This document shows, in pieces, positions 12,209-18,600 of a stretch of DNA of 21,792 nt. Source of the DNA: a virus. The stretch spans positions 1 through 21,792 of IMG/VR virus record IMGVR_UViG_3300029813_000189. One strand, written 5' to 3'. The notes under the pieces were generated by a model. The model saw only the letters and a list, made by a program, of their open reading frames with translations. It was not told the DNA's origin and did not search any database. Both the position numbers and the translations under genes were made by a program. The stretch's first letter is position 1. Every line of letters begins with the position of its first letter.

Positions 12209-12914
12209 CACTTCGGCTCCATTCTTTGGGATCATCATCGTACCGGCCGTGGTTCATCCACGTCGTCGGGTGCGGCGTGTAGGCGCCGGCCTGACCGGCT
12301 GGACTGGCCGCGAACTCCTTGACACGAGCGAGAAGCCAATCGGCGGCGTCGACCATCCCGTCCCGCTTGGCGATTTCCCGGAGTGCTTTCTCGATTGCGA
12401 GCATCGCCTTCTTCTTCCCGACCTTCCGTGGATAGGTCCGATAAATCGTCTCAATCTCTGATTTCGAACAAGAGTATTTTTGGGTCTTCTTCTTGGGTCT
12501 AGTTCTTGGTTCTAGTTTATGTCCGATTTTCGGACACGGGCCGTCCGATTTTCGGACACGGGCCGTCCGATTTTCGGACACGGCAGGTGCGTCGGGCGGT
12601 TCATTTTCAGACACGTCTTTTTTCCAGTCCGGCCAACCCGGTATTCGATAGCGGTTCGTTTGCCGACGCGCATTCCGGCCAGCGCGTTCTACCGTCAATA
12701 GGCCCAGATTCAATAATCGATCAATCGAACCGGAAACGGTTGATTCAGCAATGTGACAATCTTGGGCCAAAGAATGGCGACTCGGCCAAGCTGTGCCGTT
12801 TTTGTCCATGCGATTCCAAAGGACTGCAAAAACTAGCTTAGTCGTGCTTGTCAGATCGCGGCGACTCAAAATATCACGAGGTAGTTTCACAAAGGGCGTC
12901 CATTTGATTCCCAT
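12102..12914 (-). CDS. Winged-helix replication initiator (lambda O-like)
   Basis: 270 aa. Residues about 10-90 form a helix-turn-helix/winged-helix domain (KWTPFVKLPRDIL...STTKLVFAVLW...SRHSLAQDCHIAESTVSGSI...GLLTV), as in phage O-type initiators. The middle is hydrophilic and encoded by the iterons and purine-rich 13-mers. The C-terminal half has a YRTYPRKVGKKKAM segment typical of phage replication proteins that contact the loader, and is followed by the loader gene. No Shine-Dalgarno precedes the ATG, which lies 15 nt after a 19-bp stem. Confidence 0.85.
   Translation of the reverse strand: MGIKWTPFVKLPRDILSRRDLTSTTKLVFAVLWNRMDKNGTAWPSRHSLAQDCHIAESTVSGSIDRLLNLGLLTVERAGRNARRQTNRYRIPGWPDWKKDVSENEPPDAPAVSENRTARVRKSDGPCPKIGHKLEPRTRPKKKTQKYSCSKSEIETIYRTYPRKVGKKKAMLAIEKALREIAKRDGMVDAADWLLARVKEFAASPAGQAGAYTPHPTTWMNHGRYDDDPKEWSRSDDGKAVRTGARKPPTTWSERHPGEYASDPGEATRF
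12479..12517 (-). other. Three tandem purine-rich 13-mers, candidate unwinding element
   Basis: Minus strand: AACTAGAACCAAG (12517-12505), AACTAGACCCAAG (12504-12492), AAGAAGACCCAAA (12491-12479). They directly follow the iterons and resemble the AT-rich/13-mer unwinding region beside lambda and bacterial origins. The region is also coding. Confidence 0.55.
12521..12586. repeat. Three 22-bp palindromic iterons, candidate replication origin
   Basis: Three head-to-tail 22-bp units (12521-12542, 12543-12564, 12565-12586, the last diverging after 19 bp), each containing the palindrome GTCCGATTTTCGGAC. The spacing of about two helical turns puts binding sites on one DNA face. They sit within the initiator gene, as lambda ori sits in gene O. 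Since 22 is not a multiple of 3, each unit is translated in a different frame. Confidence 0.7.
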
Positions 12915-12928
12915 GCGGGGATACCCGA

Positions 12929-13011
12929 AACACGGCTCGCCCGAGTTTGAATGCGGCAGAGAGCAGCCGGACGGTCCCTCGCGGTAACCGAGAACTCGGG
13001 CGAGCCGTGTT
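12929..13011 (-). promoter_or_regulatory. 19-bp stem with internal hairpins before initiator gene
   Basis: The perfect inverted repeat AACACGGCTCGCCCGAGTT (12929-12947 with 12993-13011) encloses about 45 nt with CTCG/CGAG and GGC/GCC hairpins. It ends 14 nt before the initiator ATG, which has no Shine-Dalgarno. A candidate RNA switch on replication-protein synthesis, or a DNA cruciform near the origin. Confidence 0.6.
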
Positions 13012-13079
13012 CAAGGAGAAAATACGAGATGATGCGACTCTCTTAAACATTCCACCCCACATCTTGACCCCGTCTCCCG

Positions 13080-13093
13080 GGCCTGTTAAGGCC
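13080..13093. other. Small hairpin between structured elements
   Basis: GGCCT-GTTA-AGGCC, 5-bp stem and 4-nt loop, between repeat B and the 19-bp stem. The whole gap 12915-13201 (287 nt) lacks a credible gene. Confidence 0.45.
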
Positions 13094-13102
13094 GTTTCTC
13101 AA

Positions 13103-13202
13103 CAATGCGGCGGGCCGATAGGCACCAACTTCAGTCCGCTCTAACCGACTACTGGACCTCCTGGTGTAGTACGACGCGCTTGCGCCACGCCGCCGCCGCA
13201 TT
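13103..13202. repeat. Dispersed repeat copy B, conserved ends and unique middle
   Basis: Begins CAATGCGGCGGGCCG and ends with CGCCACGCCGCCGCCGCAT, both shared with 7945-8092. The ends pair as a 10-bp helix (13104-13113 with 13193-13202). The 65-nt middle differs from copy A and holds ACTAC/GTAGT and ACC/GGT arms. It starts at the stop codon of the 13202-13630 gene. Confidence 0.55.
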
Positions 13203-13630
13203 CATTCCTTCGGTTCGCCGAGGTCCTTCAAAATCTCTTTCGTCATTTCCCAGGACTGATACTCAGCCTTCTTGATCGCCGCATCCCTGATTTTGAAAAG
13301 CCCCGGAACCGCCTTTCGATACCCGTTGGCAGCTCGCACAATGTAAGCCGCAATGACTTCGCGTTGTTGCCGATTCTTTCCATACAGACAATCTACTATC
13401 GCGTAGTCATGGACATTGCGAACGAAACACCCTTCCCCCGGCCTAACATTCCAAGGCAACGCGAGATCGAACCACTCCTCAGGCGGTGCATCGTCCTGGA
13501 CGGATTCGATGAGTTTCCTGAGCCAATCACGGAGCAGTCTCTCGTGGTCAAGCCCAACATGGGATCCTTGAAAGATGTCGAATTTAAGCCGCTCCGCCGC
13601 CGCATCTAGTTTCCCTTCGTCGATCTTCAT
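13202..13630 (-). CDS. Hypothetical helical phage protein
   Basis: 142 aa, helical. Starts MKIDEGKLDAAAERLKFDIF, a central WFDLALPWNVRPGEG loop, and a C-terminal helix rich in Lys/Glu. The start overlaps the upstream stop (ATGA). No Shine-Dalgarno, so expression likely depends on coupling. Unrecognised family. Confidence 0.7.
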   Translation of the reverse strand: MKIDEGKLDAAAERLKFDIFQGSHVGLDHERLLRDWLRKLIESVQDDAPPEEWFDLALPWNVRPGEGCFVRNVHDYAIVDCLYGKNRQQREVIAAYIVRAANGYRKAVPGLFKIRDAAIKKAEYQSWEMTKEILKDLGEPKE

Positions 13631-13836
13631 TCAACGTTATCCTCTGGTTGATCTCGTCCTCTTAACTCTGTCAGCCATGCTGGCGCAACACATTTCCAGC
13701 CGCCCGGTCCAGCAAGTCTATAGCCGAGATCAATCATTGCCGCCGCGTTAGGTGCAGTATCCCCATAGAACAATTTCGCTGCGCGCAACAGTTCATCCGG
13801 CGAAACGTCCTCTAGTTTCACTTTATCGATTTCCAC
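13627..13836 (-). CDS. Small hypothetical protein
   Basis: 69 aa from a GTG start at 13836 with GAGG 7 nt upstream. Helical N-terminal half, then a GPGGWKCVAPAWLTELRG tail. The start lies inside the end of the preceding gene (19-nt overlap). Function unknown. Confidence 0.65.
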   Translation of the reverse strand: MEIDKVKLEDVSPDELLRAAKLFYGDTAPNAAAMIDLGYRLAGPGGWKCVAPAWLTELRGRDQPEDNVE

Positions 13837-14057
13837 ACTTCGACCTCATCTGCAAAACCAGCAATACGGGCGCCTGGTTTGTTGAATGCGCGATCTAGTA
13901 AACGACTCAAGCGCACGCGAGCCCGTGTACTCAGATCGGCCGTTCGTGTGTTCACGTCCTTCCATTCGCCATCGTTGCAAATTTGGATGACGACGCGCAT
14001 TTCCTTGATATCCTGTTGGCTTCCGTAGATGTCACATTTTCGGACTTCTTCAAGCAT
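13818..14057 (-). CDS. Small hypothetical protein
   Basis: 79 aa. A beta-rich MRVVIQICNDGEWKDVNTRT segment is followed by a basic helix. The ATG follows AGGAAATAGCA, a start block duplicated exactly before the 14067-14270 gene. No recognised domain. Confidence 0.65.
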   Translation of the reverse strand: MLEEVRKCDIYGSQQDIKEMRVVIQICNDGEWKDVNTRTADLSTRARVRLSRLLDRAFNKPGARIAGFADEVEVWKSIK

Positions 14058-14066
14058 TGCTATTTC

Positions 14067-14270
14067 CTAATTATGAGCAGCGTTAAGGAGTTCGTTTTCT
14101 TCTCTTGTGAATCCCGTAGTGAGCAACGATTTTCCTGCTCGCCACAGAATCGCGCGATTCTGGACTGGCGGCGAACATTGCGGACAGCTATTAGGTGCAT
14201 CCGGATTATCCGCAGGCCCCCAGTAATATACGCCATGTTTGGGGCATTCAAGTTTCATCCACCAAGGCAT
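14067..14270 (-). CDS. Small zinc-ribbon-like protein
   Basis: 67 aa starting MPWWMKLECPKHGVYYWGPA. C-x2-H and CPQC 20-odd residues later could bind zinc. AAGGA is 7 nt before this ATG. The C-terminal part is a short helical tail. Likely a small accessory protein. Confidence 0.65.
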   Translation of the reverse strand: MPWWMKLECPKHGVYYWGPADNPDAPNSCPQCSPPVQNRAILWRAGKSLLTTGFTREENELLNAAHN

Positions 14271-14272
14271 TG

Positions 14273-14428
14273 CTATTTCCTTTGATTCTTGAGTCGCCGG
14301 ACACATCGTACACAAAAGCTACCATCATCAGCAAGACCGCTACCATGACCGAAGATCCAACATCTCAGACGCTTTCGCCACCAATACAGGTGACAATCCA
14401 GCCACGAGTTTTCCCATCGCCAAATCAT
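14273..14428 (-). CDS. 51-residue Trp/Arg/Cys-rich protein
   Basis: MIWRWENSWLDCHLYWWRKR continues with LRCWIFGHGSGLADDGSFCV and RC, then a basic end. The C..C and GH...FCVRC pattern looks like a small zinc-binding or membrane-associated phage protein. It starts 22 nt after the RecT stop and ends in TAG within the next ribosome binding site. Confidence 0.6.
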   Translation of the reverse strand: MIWRWENSWLDCHLYWWRKRLRCWIFGHGSGLADDGSFCVRCVRRLKNQRK

Positions 14429-14449
14429 TCCACGTATTCCAGCCGCAAC

Positions 14450-15415
14450 TCAGGCGTCGTGTGCATTGCCATTCGGGGTCTCCACTGGTACGCCCTTGGC
14501 GCCACATGCCAGACATTCGCGCCCACTAAGGCTCTTATCCCAGACTGTTTCCCCCGGACAATTCGGACAGCGCAATAGCTCGCATTTGGCAGGTTGTGCC
14601 GGTTCGCCGTCAAACATGCGGCCGATGTCTGTGCCGCCATTTGTTGGCGGCGGTTCAGTCTCCGTCTTTGTCGTATTGGCAATCGCGGCGACTGGTTTCC
14701 GCTTCCGCGTCTTCGGCTCGGCGGCTACTTTATCCAGCAGCTTTGCACCAGTCGTGCGGTCAATAGTTACTGGTGGGGCTTGCTCTTTCAGTTGCTCCTT
14801 CAGCGCCTCGGTTCCGCTAAGTAGCGCCGTGCTCTCAGTCAGCGGACTCTCGGGGTAATCAAGCAGTTCTTCGGTACATGCGATTCCACGGAGCACGTCC
14901 GGGAATGTATCGCGCAGGCAAAAGCTCCGGGCGCGCATTTGCAACATACGCTGCGGGTAGGCCTGCCATGAACCTTGCTTGTTCCACAGGCCGGCCTTTT
15001 TCGCCTCAGCGACACCGAAGCGCCGCTCGGTCCAATCGCTGCGACCCCGTCGCTTCGCCCGGCAAATAGCGGTTATCTCGTCGCCGTTGATATTGATCGT
15101 CTCGGCGATCCCTTCACAAAGCGGCGAAGCCTGAACGACCGCCAGAAACCCATCACCCCACAGTGATGGCCGGCCGTTGATGACGGCGATTGACTGCACG
15201 CTCTGCATCGGCGATAAACCGACCTCGGCACCGTGTTGGATCGCGACCAGAATCTGCGCCGGCTGGTCCATCCCTTTCGGCGCCATGCCGGATTGGGTAA
15301 CGAATTGGGCAAAGCGCCATAGGTCATCGAGGGTGCGCAGTTCAAGGCCGCGCTGGCCCATCGTGATCGGCGCCAAAGCGGTCTGTTGAGTCTTGTCATT
15401 TGCGCGTTCAGGCAT
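14450..15415 (-). CDS. recT: RecT-family single-strand annealing protein with C-terminal zinc ribbon
   Basis: 321 aa. The block WRFAQFVTQSGMAPKGMD, then QILVAIQHGAEVGLSPMQSV and GRPSLWGDG (about residues 33-90) is the RecT/Bet-like core that anneals single strands. C-terminal of a Lys/Pro/Thr-rich linker are CPNC and CLAC pairs (about residues 275-305), a zinc ribbon not standard for RecT. The ATG at 15415 overlaps the stop of the exonuclease gene by 8 nt, and AGGA lies 9 nt upstream. Confidence 0.88.
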   Translation of the reverse strand: MPERANDKTQQTALAPITMGQRGLELRTLDDLWRFAQFVTQSGMAPKGMDQPAQILVAIQHGAEVGLSPMQSVQSIAVINGRPSLWGDGFLAVVQASPLCEGIAETININGDEITAICRAKRRGRSDWTERRFGVAEAKKAGLWNKQGSWQAYPQRMLQMRARSFCLRDTFPDVLRGIACTEELLDYPESPLTESTALLSGTEALKEQLKEQAPPVTIDRTTGAKLLDKVAAEPKTRKRKPVAAIANTTKTETEPPPTNGGTDIGRMFDGEPAQPAKCELLRCPNCPGETVWDKSLSGRECLACGAKGVPVETPNGNAHDA

Positions 15416-16295
15416 GTTTCGGTTTCCTGTATCTGAGCACCCGAAAGGTGTTTTCGGCTCTAGTATGAGCCGGAACCGTCTGTTCGAGAAAGGTGATACT
15501 GCCTGCATCGCCGCCGTCGCCAGCTTCGGCGTCGCCCATCGCGGCGAGGATAAGCCGCTTGGTTTCTTCGGAGAATTTTACCGCGCGCGTTTTTTGTTCC
15601 TGGGCCATTTGCCAACTTTCCACGAGTTCAGGTCGTATCGGCACAGTCTTCTTTGGTTCCCGCCGCATGGCCCGTAGGATCGCCAGCGGCGGAACCGTCG
15701 CGCCCTCTGGTGGCACGCGGGCCACAACGTGCTGATTCCACCACTCCACAAGCTTTGCGACCATGAGCTTAATCAGCTCGTCATCACGGTTCACGCGGTA
15801 GAGCCGGCGCTCGGGCCGGTAGCGGGCCAGGAGCACCGGTATCCATACGGTTTGAAGCTCTGCCACGTACATCTGGTGCTGAACCTGGGCGATGACGTAT
15901 GGCGGAACCTGATCCGTTCCCTCGTCGCCCCATTCGTCAACGTGATCCGGCCCGACGTACTTGGCCTCGATCGCTTCCGGTTTTCTGACGACCGTGGCGT
16001 CTAGGGTGCAGCTCAGCAGTTCGTTATCTGAACCTTTACTGACACGGAAGAGCCCGCGCTGAGAGGTTTTCACGCCGAGCTTCTCAGCCACGAAAGCGAT
16101 CAACGGCGCTTGAAGCCAGTGCCCCATCGCCTTTGATTCTGTTCGTTTGTCAGAGACAACTGGGCTGATCTTGTCGTAGTAGACATCGGCTTCGCCGCCC
16201 CATTCAGGCGGATAGAGTGCGAGAATCTTGGGATCGTCCGTCCCGGTGACATGCTTCTGCCGGCGCTCAAGTGCGTGTTGGCTGAGGCTGCTCAT
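15408..16295 (-). CDS. YqaJ-like exonuclease, RecT partner
   Basis: 295 aa. GHWLQAPLIAFVAEKLG (helix with Glu), LSCTLDATVV...EAIEAKYVG (the D...ExK catalytic triad) and VPPYVIAQVQHQMYV (the conserved Gln helix) match the YqaJ/lambda-exonuclease family. It resects double-strand ends to give 3' tails for RecT. The order is exonuclease, then RecT, directly overlapping. Confidence 0.88.
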   Translation of the reverse strand: MSSLSQHALERRQKHVTGTDDPKILALYPPEWGGEADVYYDKISPVVSDKRTESKAMGHWLQAPLIAFVAEKLGVKTSQRGLFRVSKGSDNELLSCTLDATVVRKPEAIEAKYVGPDHVDEWGDEGTDQVPPYVIAQVQHQMYVAELQTVWIPVLLARYRPERRLYRVNRDDELIKLMVAKLVEWWNQHVVARVPPEGATVPPLAILRAMRREPKKTVPIRPELVESWQMAQEQKTRAVKFSEETKRLILAAMGDAEAGDGGDAGSITFLEQTVPAHTRAENTFRVLRYRKPKHA

Positions 16296-16477
16296 GTCTT
16301 CGGTTTCTTCGCTTCTTCAAAGTACGGCAGGGCGAACTCGATCAAGTCTCTAACGACCCCAGTAATCGTAGTGCGATCCCGAGCGGCGATTACCCTTATG
16401 CGCTGGAGTGTCATATCCGCACATTTCAGGTAAAACTGGGGGTTGCGCGCGCCCTTGCTTGGTTTGCATCTTCGCAT
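16292..16477 (-). CDS. Small ribbon-helix-helix-like protein
   Basis: 61 aa. MTLQRIRVIAARDRTTITGV followed by VRDLIEFALPYFEEA has strand-helix-helix character typical of RHH DNA-binding proteins. Basic N-terminus. The start is 4 nt after the upstream stop, with ATGA overlap downstream. Could regulate the recombination operon; not proven. Confidence 0.55.
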   Translation of the reverse strand: MRRCKPSKGARNPQFYLKCADMTLQRIRVIAARDRTTITGVVRDLIEFALPYFEEAKKPKT

Positions 16478-16480
16478 TGG

Positions 16481-16756
16481 TCACTCTATCCTTCGCACTT
16501 TGATCGTGTCTTCCTGAACGAAGCAGCCCCGTAACTTCGGATTCCACTGGAGTCGGCTCAATGCCGTACCCTCTACCTCCACCTGTAACTCAGCAATCTC
16601 GATCGCCTCTTCCAGAGAGTCGGCCCGAATCTCGATTTGCGGCCCGACGATCTCGATAGTACGGTAAGCTTCGACAAAGAAGCTGGTCTTTCCATCGCCC
16701 GGTCCGTTCTGGCCTTCCCATTCGTCGTGCTTAAGATCGGCGATATCCGGCGGCAT
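16481..16756 (-). CDS. Small hypothetical protein
   Basis: 91 aa, acidic first half, beta-rich middle (RTIEIVGPQIEIRADSLEEA) and short C-terminal strand. The ATG overlaps the previous stop. Family not recognised. Co-transcribed with the recombination genes. Confidence 0.65.
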   Translation of the reverse strand: MPPDIADLKHDEWEGQNGPGDGKTSFFVEAYRTIEIVGPQIEIRADSLEEAIEIAELQVEVEGTALSRLQWNPKLRGCFVQEDTIKVRRIE

Positions 16757-17115
16757 CAGCGCTCCTGCTTCTTTGCCTTGGCGATTGCGTCATGAAGCAG
16801 AATTTCGATCTCGCGACCCGTTGAGGATAAGGTGTTGAAGGTGCCAATCCACTCCCAGGCCGCCTTGCACGCCGTTACCAGCTCCGCGTTCAACTCTTCC
16901 CGTCCAGTGGGGTTGATGTAGTCCTTCGTGATCTCGCCGTGACGTTCCACGGTGTCAGCAACTTGCGCGGCTGCGAAGCTCAGGCGTTCTGATATGGTTC
17001 CAACAGCGGCGCGCAGCGCGGCAAGCTCGTAACAGATTGCTTTCTTTCCGAACTCCGCCTCGTCGTTTGCGAGGACAAAACAACGCTTGGCATCAGAATC
17101 AAGCTCAGCCATCAT
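16756..17115 (-). CDS. Helical hypothetical protein
   Basis: 119 aa, helical, starting at one of two adjacent ATGs (17115 or 17112), directly after the upstream stop. GGAAG lies about 10 nt upstream. Long helical stretches and a central WEWIGTFNTL segment. No catalytic motif is visible. Confidence 0.65.
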   Translation of the reverse strand: MMAELDSDAKRCFVLANDEAEFGKKAICYELAALRAAVGTISERLSFAAAQVADTVERHGEITKDYINPTGREELNAELVTACKAAWEWIGTFNTLSSTGREIEILLHDAIAKAKKQER

Positions 17116-17313
17116 TCACTTTTCTTCCGTTATGTCATGTTCGGCCTGAATCAGTACACGCAGATATTTTGCCGTGGAACCGTCGGGGCACTGAAACGTT
17201 TCTTCTAGGGTCTTCAGCGCTCTCTCGCAGCCACCGAGTAGAGCTGCTATGCGCCCTTCAAGCTCCGACAATTCCTCCCTGTCGCCAGCGTGGGAAATGT
17301 GTTCAGTCATCAT
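17116..17313 (-). CDS. Small acidic helical protein
   Basis: 65 aa, acidic. ATGATG start; helix with LEGRIAALLGGCERALKTLE. It begins directly after the stop of the small membrane protein gene. Function unknown. Confidence 0.6.
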   Translation of the reverse strand: MMTEHISHAGDREELSELEGRIAALLGGCERALKTLEETFQCPDGSTAKYLRVLIQAEHDITEEK

Positions 17314-17430
17314 TTATTCCGTCGTCAGCAAATCGTACATGCTCAGCAGAGCGAAAATCGCTCCACCAATGGCGAATAAGAATGCCGCAATCAGGCAGAT
17401 GCGCAAAAGCCAAAAGTCGAAAGCCGTCAT
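17314..17430 (-). CDS. 38-residue single-pass membrane protein
   Basis: GGAG lies 6 nt before ATG. MTAFDFWLLRICLIAAFLFA continues hydrophobic to GGAIFALLSMY, one membrane segment, then a short polar end. Just downstream of another one-pass peptide. No function assigned. Confidence 0.6.
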   Translation of the reverse strand: MTAFDFWLLRICLIAAFLFAIGGAIFALLSMYDLLTTE

Positions 17431-17433
17431 GCT

Positions 17434-17538
17434 TCACTCCGTCCTCAGGAGACTGTGAATCGTCAGTACCAGTCCCAGGATCACAGCGATGACCACGCAG
17501 ATACCGAAGATCAAGCCGCTTATCGTGATGTCTCTCAT
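17434..17538 (-). CDS. 34-residue single-pass membrane protein
   Basis: AGGGG lies 6 nt before ATG at 17538. MRDITISGLIFGICVVIAVI plus LGLVLTIHSLLRTE, a single membrane helix with basic C-terminus. The same frame stays open far upstream through the hairpin array, but that stretch is not protein-like (see rejected). Confidence 0.6.
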   Translation of the reverse strand: MRDITISGLIFGICVVIAVILGLVLTIHSLLRTE

Positions 17539-17565
17539 ATCATGCCCCTGTCCGCCGAGAAGGAT

Positions 17566-18373
17566 GGGCGGGTCGCTAGGCTGTTGGGACTCAGCCTGAG
17601 TAAGCTCGGCCCTCGACGCAAGCGACCCGCCCTGTTGGTGGTCAAGAGAGCACCCAGCGCTATGGGCAACCGGGTGCTCTTCGGAGGGGAAAGAAGCCAT
17701 TAGGATGGGCGGGCCGCCTCGTTTCTGGCCCACTTCTGAAGGAGCACCAGTAGAAGTGTGATCCAACGGCCCGCCCTTCAGGTGGAGAAAAGGCAAAAGA
17801 ATGGCGCCAAGTCGCACGGAACCTGGGGCTAAGGCTGCTTCGTGCGGAGTAGCCTTGAGCCACTCAACCGTATCCGGGTGGGGTTTCACCTTGGCGCCAT
17901 TAAAAGGACCTTCGGCTGGGCCGATGGCCGGGGACGCGTCCCACGGGAGACCGCCGGGAGCCGAAGACTTGCTCGTTAAAAAAACTTCGGGGCGGTGGAG
18001 AATACACGCCGTTCCTTTTCTGGCCACAGAGACGACGTGTGCCAGACACCCACAAAGCCCCGAAGTGTTAGCTGTCGCGCTCTCGCGCGACAGCCGGTTG
18101 CCCCCTGGGGTAGTGCCGGCGGATGTTCCGCCGTTATCGCGAAAAGCTCGAACAGGCAATCCGCGACAGGGGGTTAATTGACCGCCGAGGATCATCGCCG
18201 TGGTAGCTGGCTCCGACGGTTCGCGCGCAAAAAGGCCACCGGGGCGCTTCGCTGCATAGCGCCGGACGGACCAGGAGGGGTAGTCCGCATCGGCTGCGAT
18301 CGGCAACCCCGATGGCTGGGGGACACGATGCCCTTCCCTACTGATCCCGGTCGGCCTGTGTCGCCGTGTCCCC
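17566..18373 (-). ncRNA. Hairpin array, candidate ~810-nt structured phage RNA
   Basis: Gene-free and packed with perfect stems. Outer arms are 17566-17577 with 17621-17632 (12 bp), 17647-17655 with 17672-17680 (9), 17707-17716 with 17767-17776 (10), 17800-17811 with 17890-17901 (12), 17910-17917 with 17959-17966 (8), 17984-17993 with 18057-18066 (10), 18071-18079 with 18086-18094 (9), 18101-18107 with 18167-18173 (7), 18243-18247 with 18259-18263 (5), 18288-18293 with 18309-18314 (6) and 18319-18327 with 18365-18373 (9). Many enclose further hairpins, for example GGCGGA/TCCGCC at 18118-18132. It starts 1 nt after the RHH gene and lies downstream of a good promoter. Folding and transcription are inferred. 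Confidence 0.55.
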
Positions 18374-18374
18374 A

Positions 18375-18581
18375 TTACGCACTTTCTACTTCATCCGGGG
18401 CCGGTGCCGGCATAGACCTTGCTAACTCGCGCTCCTTAAGCCAAGCCCAAAGGACGTGCTGCGCGCGCAGGGTCACTTTCATGCGGCCCTGGAACTCCGG
18501 CCCTAACAGGCCCTCTATTCTGCGGTTCAGCTCTTGGCTGATTCGTACAGTTACAAAATCTTCTAATTCCTGCGCGCTCAT
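18375..18581 (-). CDS. Ribbon-helix-helix-like regulator
   Basis: 68 aa. DFVTVRISQELNRRIEGLLG has the strand-helix pattern of RHH proteins, followed by helices with RAQHVLWAWLKEREL and an acidic tail. AGGAG lies 8 nt before the ATG. It is the first gene after a strong promoter and immediately precedes the hairpin array, so it may control its own operon. Confidence 0.65.
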   Translation of the reverse strand: MSAQELEDFVTVRISQELNRRIEGLLGPEFQGRMKVTLRAQHVLWAWLKERELARSMPAPAPDEVESA

Positions 18582-18600
18582 TATCGCTTCTCCTACTGAT

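Noticed and set aside
12521-12586. CRISPR array
   Set aside because: The 22-bp units abut without spacers and lie inside a coding gene. They are iterons.
12874-13062. Minus-strand 62-codon frame across the 19-bp stem
   Set aside because: It runs through both arms of the inverted repeat into the initiator gene in another frame, with no ribosome binding site.
17566-18373. Integron-type attC array or CRISPR array
   Set aside because: No common core-site motif, no cassette genes, no integrase, and no regular repeat/spacer pattern.
17539-18375. Long minus-strand open frame upstream of the 34-residue membrane protein
   Set aside because: The predicted protein is low-complexity, Pro/Gly/Arg-rich and has no domain. 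Its open state follows from GC-rich inverted repeats, and the true start with ribosome binding site lies at 17538.
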